From contig JAAZHP010000058.1 in NCBI GenBank assembly GCA_012510625.1, positions 1 through 26,779 of the forward strand: a stretch of 26,779 nucleotides of DNA. Direction: 5' to 3'. Every line of letters begins with the position of its first letter. Position 1 is the stretch's first letter. A program made the position numbers and the translations under genes. Shown piece by piece: positions 21,093-26,779 of this stretch. The notes below the pieces were generated by a model. That model worked only from the letters and a program-made list of their open reading frames with translations. It was not told where the DNA came from and did no database searches. Source of the DNA: Bacillota bacterium. GTDB taxonomy: Bacteria > Bacillota > Dethiobacteria > DTU022.

Positions 21093-23729
21093 GTGAAGAC
21101 ACTTTTGAGCGAATTAACCCCAATGATGAAGCAGTATCTTTCTTTTAAGGAGCAGCACCCGGACAAGATTATCTTTTTCCAGGTTGGGGATTTCTTTGAG
21201 ATCTTTTTCGAAGATGCCGTCATCGCCGCCAGGGCCATGGATGTTGTTCTCACCACCCGCGACAGCAACAAGGAGAACCCCATCCCCCTGGCGGGTGTGC
21301 CGGTCCATGCCGCCGATACATATTTAAACAAGCTGCTCTCCAAAGGCTTCAAGGTAGTCGTCTGCGAGCAGGTGGAAGAGCCTGCTGAAGCAAAGGGGCT
21401 GGTGAAGCGCGAGATTACCCGGATTCTCACGCCGGGGACAGTGACAGATCCGGAGATGCTTGACGAGAGCAAGAACAATTACCTGGCTGCGATCAGCTCC
21501 CTTCCCGGAGGGGAGGCGGGCTACTTCGGCCTGGCTGCGGTTGATGTTTCCACCGGCGATTTCAGGATCAATGAGTGGACCGGAGAAGGAGCGGAAGCCG
21601 GCCTGGCAGAAGAGCTGCTGCGTCTGCAGCCGGCAGAATGCATCTATACCTCCGAAGCCGCGGCGAATCTGTTCCGTCCATACCTGGGGGATCAAGGAGC
21701 TTCGGCCACGGTTTTCGACTATGCAGACACGCCGGAGCAGGTCCGGGCCGTCCTTTCCCGGCAGTGGGGAGAAGAGAGCTGGGATAAGCTCTCCCTGTCG
21801 CGATACCCCGCGGCCGCATCTGCCGCCGCTGCGGCGCTAAGCTACCTGGAAATGCTGCAGCACCCTGCCAGGGGGAGGCACTTCCGCAATCTCGAGTTTT
21901 TGTCTCCCGGGGGGCGGATGGTCGTGGACGGGATTACCGCGCGCAACCTGGAGCTGACCCGGACCATCCGGGATGGCAAGAGGCAGGGCAGCCTGCTGGG
22001 GCTGCTTGATCACTGCCTTACGGCGATGGGGCGGCGGCTGCTGCGCTTCTGGGTGGAACAGCCTTTAACCGGGCGAAAGCTGATTGAAGAACGCCTCGAT
22101 GCCGTAGAAGAGCTCCGCCATAACCCTCTTATCAGAAAGGAGCTGCGCGCCACTCTGCGCCAGGCCATCGACCTGGAGCGCTTCTGCAGCCGCCTCTGCT
22201 GCAGCCGGGTTGGCGCCCGCGACCTGGTGGCGCTGAAAAACACGCTGCAGATCCTGGAACCGCTGAAAAATATTCTTGGAGAATGCAATTCCGTCATGCT
22301 GCAATCCCTGCGGCAACTGCCTGATTTAAGCGCGATGATCCGGCGTATCGAAAGCGTTCTCGTTGACGATCCGCCGCTGCAGCTGCGCGAAGGGGGGCTC
22401 ATCAGGGAGGGCTGCAGCGAAGAGGTGGACCGCCTCCGGAGCATCGCCCGCGACGGGCGGGGCTGGCTGCTGGAATTTGAGAAGAAGGAGCGCGACCGCA
22501 CCGGGATCAAGTCGCTGCGAGTGGGCTACAACCGCAATTTCGGCTACTACATCGAGGTAACCCGCCCCAACCTGGGGCTGGTCCCCCCCGAGTATCACCG
22601 CCGACAGACCCTGGTCAATGCGGAGCGATTCATCACAGAACCGCTTAAAGAGATGGAAGAGAAGATTACCGGCGCAAGGGAGCAGCTCAGCCGGCTAGAG
22701 TACGAGCTTTTTGAATCGCTCCGCGAAGAGGTGGCCGCGGAGGTGTCCTTGCTGCAGGCGGCGGCGGGGCGGCTGGCCAGGCTTGATTGCCTGCAGAGCC
22801 TGGCCGAGGCGGCGGAGCGCTACCGCTACTGCCGGCCCCTATTCTCGGCGGAAGGAAAGCTCCGGATCAAGGGAGGCCGCCACCCTGTTGTGGAGCAGAG
22901 TTCAACGGAGCGCTTTGTGCCAAATGATCTGCTCATGGATGAAAAGTCACCTGTTCTCATAATCACCGGGCCGAACATGGCCGGCAAGAGCACCTATATC
23001 CGAAGCGCGGCGCTGATCTGCCTGATGGCGCAGATGGGTTCCTTCATCCCGGCGAAGGAAGCGGAGCTGCCCATCCTTGACCGCATATTTGCCCGTGTCG
23101 GGGCCAGCGATGATCTCAGCAGCGGCCTGAGCACATTCATGGTGGAGATGCAGGAGACGGCGTCGATCCTCAAGGAGGCCACCGCAAAAAGCCTGCTCAT
23201 CCTCGACGAGATCGGCCGTGGAACCAGCACCTATGACGGGATGAGCATCGCCCGCAGCGTCCTGGAATATATCACCCTCAAGATCGGAGCAAAGACACTT
23301 TTTTCCACCCACTACCACGAGTTAACCAACATGGAAGATGAACTCCCCGGGATCAAGAACTATACCATGGCCGTAAAAGAGAAGGGGAAGGAGGTCATCT
23401 TCCTGCGGCGGGTGGCAAAGGGACGCTCCGACAAGAGCTACGGGATCAATGTGGCCCGGCTGGCGGGACTGCCCCTGGATGTGCTGTTGCGGGCCGAGGC
23501 CATTCTTGCCGAACTGGAGACGGCGGCCGCCGCGAGGGGGAGCCAGCTCAGCCTGGTTCCGCTGGTCATGGAGACGCCGCCGGAGGATGAGCGGTTTAAG
23601 GAGCTTGTCGAAGAGCTGAAAGCGCTTGATCTAAACCGGATCACCCCGCTGGAGGCGCTGCAGCATCTTTACCGGCTGCAGCAGAAGTTGTTTCAAGAAG
23701 ATGAAGCCCGAAGAGGAGAGATTAATTAA
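21093..23729 (+). CDS. mutS: DNA mismatch repair protein MutS
   Basis: MutS recognises mismatches and small loops and recruits MutL. The product is 878 residues, a normal length. The N-terminal mismatch-binding domain has FFQVGDFFEIFFEDA, where the usual Phe-x-Glu reads DFFEIF. The connector, lever and clamp regions follow. The ABC ATPase has Walker A GPNMAGKST (626-634), Walker B with D705-E706 in LLILDEIGRGTSTYDG, and FSTHYHEL. The start is uncertain. GTG 21093 is only 2 nt from GGAGG (21086-21090), TTG 21105 is 14 nt away, and ATG 21123 also fits the family's N-terminus (LTPMMKQYL). An out-of-frame ATGTGA start-stop overlaps the GTG. Confidence 0.96.
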   Translation: MKTLLSELTPMMKQYLSFKEQHPDKIIFFQVGDFFEIFFEDAVIAARAMDVVLTTRDSNKENPIPLAGVPVHAADTYLNKLLSKGFKVVVCEQVEEPAEAKGLVKREITRILTPGTVTDPEMLDESKNNYLAAISSLPGGEAGYFGLAAVDVSTGDFRINEWTGEGAEAGLAEELLRLQPAECIYTSEAAANLFRPYLGDQGASATVFDYADTPEQVRAVLSRQWGEESWDKLSLSRYPAAASAAAAALSYLEMLQHPARGRHFRNLEFLSPGGRMVVDGITARNLELTRTIRDGKRQGSLLGLLDHCLTAMGRRLLRFWVEQPLTGRKLIEERLDAVEELRHNPLIRKELRATLRQAIDLERFCSRLCCSRVGARDLVALKNTLQILEPLKNILGECNSVMLQSLRQLPDLSAMIRRIESVLVDDPPLQLREGGLIREGCSEEVDRLRSIARDGRGWLLEFEKKERDRTGIKSLRVGYNRNFGYYIEVTRPNLGLVPPEYHRRQTLVNAERFITEPLKEMEEKITGAREQLSRLEYELFESLREEVAAEVSLLQAAAGRLARLDCLQSLAEAAERYRYCRPLFSAEGKLRIKGGRHPVVEQSSTERFVPNDLLMDEKSPVLIITGPNMAGKSTYIRSAALICLMAQMGSFIPAKEAELPILDRIFARVGASDDLSSGLSTFMVEMQETASILKEATAKSLLILDEIGRGTSTYDGMSIARSVLEYITLKIGAKTLFSTHYHELTNMEDELPGIKNYTMAVKEKGKEVIFLRRVAKGRSDKSYGINVARLAGLPLDVLLRAEAILAELETAAAARGSQLSLVPLVMETPPEDERFKELVEELKALDLNRITPLEALQHLYRLQQKLFQEDEARRGEIN

Positions 23730-23749
23730 GTGAATAGGGAACTGAGAAA

Positions 23750-25528
23750 GTGATCCGCATACTGGATTCCCAAGTTGCGGAGATGATCGCCGCCGGCGAG
23801 GTTATCGAGCATCCCGCTGCGGTGGTGAAGGAGCTGGTGGAAAATTCCCTCGATGCCGGCGCTGATCGCATTGAGATAAGTGTCAGCGACGGGGGAAAGC
23901 GCTCCATCAGGGTAACCGACAACGGCAGCGGCATCGCCCCCGGCGACGTGGAGCTGGCATTTTCACGATTTGCCACCAGCAAGCTGGCCTCGCTGGAAGA
24001 CCTGGAGGCTATTACCAGCCTGGGCTTTCGCGGCGAGGCGCTGCCGAGCATTGCCGCGGTGGCCAGGGTAACCCTTACCACCCGCCGGAAAGAGGATTTT
24101 GCGGCAACGCGAATCCGGCTGGAGGGGGGAGTGATCTCAGCCTCTGAAGCAGCAGGAGCGCCGGAAGGAACGGAGGTGCTTGTGGAAGATCTTTTCTTTA
24201 ACACGCCGGGGCGGCTGAAGTTTCTACGCGGAGGTCCACGGGAGCTGGCCAAAATAAGCGCCCTGGTTACCTCCATGGCACTGGCTCACCCGGATTGTTC
24301 CTTTACCCTGGTTAGCGACGGGAAGAACGTGCTGCGCACAACGGGAGACGGCTCCCTGCTTCACGCCATCGGCGCGCTATACGGAAAAGAAGCCGCCGCG
24401 GCGATGCTCCAGCTGCGCAGCCACGATCCCTCTCAAAAGATCCTGCTGGAGGGTTTCTTAAGCGCGCCTCATTTTAGCCGGGCCTCCCGGCGCTGGATTA
24501 CCGTCGTCATCAACGGGCGCGTGGTTCAGTGCCCTCTCCTGGCCGGGGCGCTGGAGCGGGCTTACGGCGGCATGCTGGCCCGGCGGCGCCACCCCGTGGC
24601 GGTGCTTATTTTGAAAGCGCCTCCGGAGATGCTCGATGTGAATGTTCACCCGGCGAAGAGCGAGATCCGTTTTCAGAGGCCTGAAATCTTCAATGAACTG
24701 GTTTTCCGGGCGGCGCGCAGGGCTCTGCACGGCCGGCAGGGGGAAGAGCCCGCGCCAGACTGGATCAAGGAGCAGCAAAGGGAGTGGCGGCGGCAGCAGC
24801 TGGAGCTGCTTTATCCCGGGGGAGGCGAGGAGGGCCGGGTCACGGCGCCTTTCACTTCCGGACAGGCACCGCCGGCAGACGACCTCGCTGTCCATCCAGA
24901 AGCTGTCACCCCTTCTTCATTGGCCAATGAAACAATTCCCGGCGATGGCGCCGGAAGATGCCGTCTTATTGGTCAATTTCTGCACAGCTACCTGGTGGCG
25001 CAGGAGGGGGAGGAGCTTCTCGTGATCGACCAGCACGCCGCCCACGAGCGTGTTCTCTATCATGCTCTCTGCTCCAGGGAGCCCGGCAAGCGGCCGGCGC
25101 AGCTGACCCTTCCGCTTAACCTGGAGTTGCCCCCGGCCTGGGCAGTGCGCCTTGAGGAAATCCTGCCCCTGCTTGAGGAAGCCGGGTTTATGTTGGAACC
25201 TTTTGGAGATAATAGTTATATTCTCCGGGCGATTCCTTTTTTATTGCGGGAAGGCGGCGATACCGGGATTTACGCTTTCCTGGAGGATCTACTCCAGGAA
25301 GAGCCGGAGCCGGGCGTGGAGAGCCGTGAGCGTATTTTACAAAAAATTGCCTGCCATGGTGCGGTTAAGGCACAGCAGCCGCTCTCCAGGGCCGAGGCCG
25401 AACAGCTGCTGCGCGACTGGGAGAAGACTCCCGGCGCCGCCTGCTGCCCGCACGGCCGCCCGGCGCTGATTAAAATTCATCGCGCCGAGCTGGACAAGAG
25501 ATTTTTGCGCAAGGGAGGGGGGCGCTGA
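23750..25528 (+). CDS. mutL: DNA mismatch repair protein MutL
   Basis: MutL couples mismatch recognition to strand incision. The 592-residue product starts at GTG 23750, 9 nt after TAGGGA. The GHKL ATPase motifs are intact: VKELVENSLDAGA, VTDNGSGIAP and GFRGEALPSIAAV, and the MutL-typical NVHPAKSEIRF is present. The C-terminal domain has an endonuclease-type motif DQHAAHERVLYH at 427-438, ACHGAVKA (534-541) and CPHGRP (566-571). The published motif DQHA(X)2E(X)4E predicts Glu at position 438, where this protein has His; D427, H429 and E433 are kept. It lies 20 bp after mutS and its stop overlaps the miaA start by one base. Confidence 0.95.
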   Translation: MIRILDSQVAEMIAAGEVIEHPAAVVKELVENSLDAGADRIEISVSDGGKRSIRVTDNGSGIAPGDVELAFSRFATSKLASLEDLEAITSLGFRGEALPSIAAVARVTLTTRRKEDFAATRIRLEGGVISASEAAGAPEGTEVLVEDLFFNTPGRLKFLRGGPRELAKISALVTSMALAHPDCSFTLVSDGKNVLRTTGDGSLLHAIGALYGKEAAAAMLQLRSHDPSQKILLEGFLSAPHFSRASRRWITVVINGRVVQCPLLAGALERAYGGMLARRRHPVAVLILKAPPEMLDVNVHPAKSEIRFQRPEIFNELVFRAARRALHGRQGEEPAPDWIKEQQREWRRQQLELLYPGGGEEGRVTAPFTSGQAPPADDLAVHPEAVTPSSLANETIPGDGAGRCRLIGQFLHSYLVAQEGEELLVIDQHAAHERVLYHALCSREPGKRPAQLTLPLNLELPPAWAVRLEEILPLLEEAGFMLEPFGDNSYILRAIPFLLREGGDTGIYAFLEDLLQEEPEPGVESRERILQKIACHGAVKAQQPLSRAEAEQLLRDWEKTPGAACCPHGRPALIKIHRAELDKRFLRKGGGR

Positions 25529-26475
25529 TGAGCGAAAAGATACCCCTGCTGGTCCTTGCCGGGCCCACCGCCGCCGGCAAGAGCGCCCTGGCCATGCGCC
25601 TCGCCCCGCTGCTGAATACTGATATAATTAGCGCCGATTCAGCCCAGGTTTACCGCGGCCTCGATATCGGAACGGCCAAGCCTACCGCGGAAGAGCAGAA
25701 GCTGGTGCGGCATCACCTTATTGACCTGGCGTATCCGGATGAGGATTACAGCGTCGCCGATTACCAGCGCGATGCCCGGCGGGTGATTGAGGAGCTCTGG
25801 AGCCGCGGACGCCTCCCTTTCCTGGCCGGCGGGACCGGGCTTTACCTGCAAGCAGTTATTGACAATTATGCTTTCGGGAAGAGCGGCGGGGATAGAGCTT
25901 TGAGGGAGCGGCTGTCAGCTGAAGCGGATTCCAAAGGACCGGAAGCGCTTCATGAGCGCCTGAAGATGATCGATCCCGCGGCGGCGGAGAAGATCCACCC
26001 CCGCGACCGGCGCCGGATCATCAGGGCGCTTGAAGTCTTTATCCTGGAAGGCCGGCCCATCTCGGAGCAGCCGGTTCTTACACGCCAGCAGGAATCGCCT
26101 TACCAGGTCCTCATCTTCGGCTTAACACTGCCGCGGCCGCAGCTATACCGTTCCATAGAGGATAGGGTGGAGACTATGATGGCTCAAGGTTTTTTCGAAG
26201 AAGTCCAGATGCTGCTCCGCAGGGGTTACTCGCGCAGCGCGCCGGGGATGCAGGTTCTCGGTTACCGGCAGCTGGCCGCATGCATAGACGGAGAAATGAC
26301 CCGCGAGGAGGCGTTAGCTGAAATTAAAAAAGAAACCCGGCGCCTGGCTAAGCGTCAGCTGACCTGGTTCAGGCGCGATCCGCGCATCGTCTGGCTCAAT
26401 CGCTCCACAGAAAATGGGCTGGAGAAGCTGGCCGAAACTATTAGCCGTCAGGTAAAGGAAATCTTTGTTTATTAA
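25528..26475 (+). CDS. miaA: tRNA dimethylallyltransferase MiaA
   Basis: MiaA transfers the dimethylallyl group to A37 of tRNAs reading UNN codons, giving i6A37, the substrate of MiaB encoded upstream. The product is 315 residues. The P-loop GPTAAGKSA lies at about 12-20, followed by DSAQVYRGLDIGTAKPT, the substrate-binding signature. Next are HHLIDLAYPDEDYSVADYQ and FLAGGTGLYLQAV, then DRRRIIRALEVF. The C-terminal LAKRQLTWFRRDPRIVWL is also typical. ATG 25528 overlaps the mutL TGA by one base (TGATG), with AGGGAGGGG about 8 nt upstream, so the two are translationally coupled. Confidence 0.97.
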   Translation: MSEKIPLLVLAGPTAAGKSALAMRLAPLLNTDIISADSAQVYRGLDIGTAKPTAEEQKLVRHHLIDLAYPDEDYSVADYQRDARRVIEELWSRGRLPFLAGGTGLYLQAVIDNYAFGKSGGDRALRERLSAEADSKGPEALHERLKMIDPAAAEKIHPRDRRRIIRALEVFILEGRPISEQPVLTRQQESPYQVLIFGLTLPRPQLYRSIEDRVETMMAQGFFEEVQMLLRRGYSRSAPGMQVLGYRQLAACIDGEMTREEALAEIKKETRRLAKRQLTWFRRDPRIVWLNRSTENGLEKLAETISRQVKEIFVY

Positions 26476-26514
26476 GCGAATAATATAGTGTAAAGAAAAA
26501 ATGGAGGGACATCG

Positions 26515-26760
26515 ATGAAAGGACCCGTTAATTTGCAGGATACATTCCTGAACCAGTTGCGAAAAGAGAATATGCTGGCCACAATCTTTTTGGTTAATGG
26601 CTACCAGATTAAGGGTATTGTCCGCAGTTTCGACCAGTTTACCGTCCTTATCGAGGTGGAGGGAAAGCAGCAGCTGGTCTATAAGCATGCCATCTCCACG
26701 GTGATTCCGGCGCGGCATGTCAGCCTGCAGCAGCCTGAAGACATCGAATCAGATAATTAA
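26515..26760 (+). CDS. hfq: RNA chaperone Hfq
   Basis: Hfq is a hexameric Sm-like RNA chaperone that promotes sRNA-mRNA pairing. At 81 residues it has the short form usual in Bacillota. The Sm1 motif includes NLQDTFLNQLRKENMLATIFLVNGYQIKGIV, here described by its ends NLQDTF and GYQIKGIV. The Sm2 motif is LVYKHAISTVIP, containing the diagnostic YKHAI. The tail (SLQQPEDIESDN) is short and acidic. ATG 26515 follows GGAGGGA at about 6 nt. It sits 39 bp after miaA, the conserved miaA-hfq order of many bacteria, and may be partly transcribed from the mutL-miaA run. Confidence 0.97.
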   Translation: MKGPVNLQDTFLNQLRKENMLATIFLVNGYQIKGIVRSFDQFTVLIEVEGKQQLVYKHAISTVIPARHVSLQQPEDIESDN

Positions 26761-26779
26761 CCGGGGAGAAAAAATATTA

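Overview
The window looks like a chromosomal segment of a GC-rich, low-redundancy Bacillota genome, most likely an anaerobic, probably spore-forming member of the Clostridia sensu lato. The evidence is strong Shine-Dalgarno (SD) sites with frequent GTG/TTG starts, a SpoVB-type flippase, a DUF1540 protein, a methylmalonyl-CoA mutase split into catalytic and B12-binding polypeptides, and the order mutS-mutL-miaA-hfq. Species cannot be fixed from the sequence alone. No phage, plasmid, CRISPR, restriction or transposase gene was seen.

Layout. 1-1298: end of a methylmalonyl-CoA mutase operon (catalytic subunit fragment, an unannotated 54-residue membrane protein, B12-binding subunit). 1299-1846: gene-poor gap. 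1847-5198: an unknown 80-residue protein, ligA, a 45-residue DUF2007-like piece and a rhomboid-like membrane protein with no visible catalytic serine. 5250-6234: an NYN-domain protein with its own extended -10 promoter, a bidirectional terminator, a solitary tRNA-Trp on the minus strand with a near-consensus promoter, and a pair of inverted REP-like palindromes. 6361-10857: proC-proB-proA (complete glutamate-to-proline route) followed by a homocitrate/Re-citrate-synthase-like gene. 10959-14563: phasin-like coiled-coil protein, UbiB/ABC1 kinase, ROK sugar kinase and DedA membrane protein. 14663-16939 (minus): SpoVB-like flippase and a membrane-anchored glucosaminidase. 17141-17425: DUF1540 protein with a terminator. 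17530-26760: miaB, a lipoprotein class B PBP, mutS, mutL, miaA, hfq, all on the plus strand with small gaps.

How the genes work together. miaA and miaB perform consecutive steps of ms2i6A37 tRNA modification, and mutS and mutL form the mismatch-repair pair. The glucosaminidase, PBP and SpoVB-like flippase all concern the cell wall.

The strongest unexplained signal is a 37-bp hairpin repeat present three times with fixed architecture: AAAGTTAGTTAA, 3 nt, GGTGCC(A/T)GGCACC, 3 nt, TTAACT. Every copy lies in the same orientation, starts at, just after or inside the end of one gene, and finishes within a few bases to about a dozen bases of the SD of the next. Two copies bracket the 54-residue membrane ORF. 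The third encodes the last residues of MiaB at the junction where a PBP gene sits between miaB and mutS. The rest of the window is largely housekeeping.
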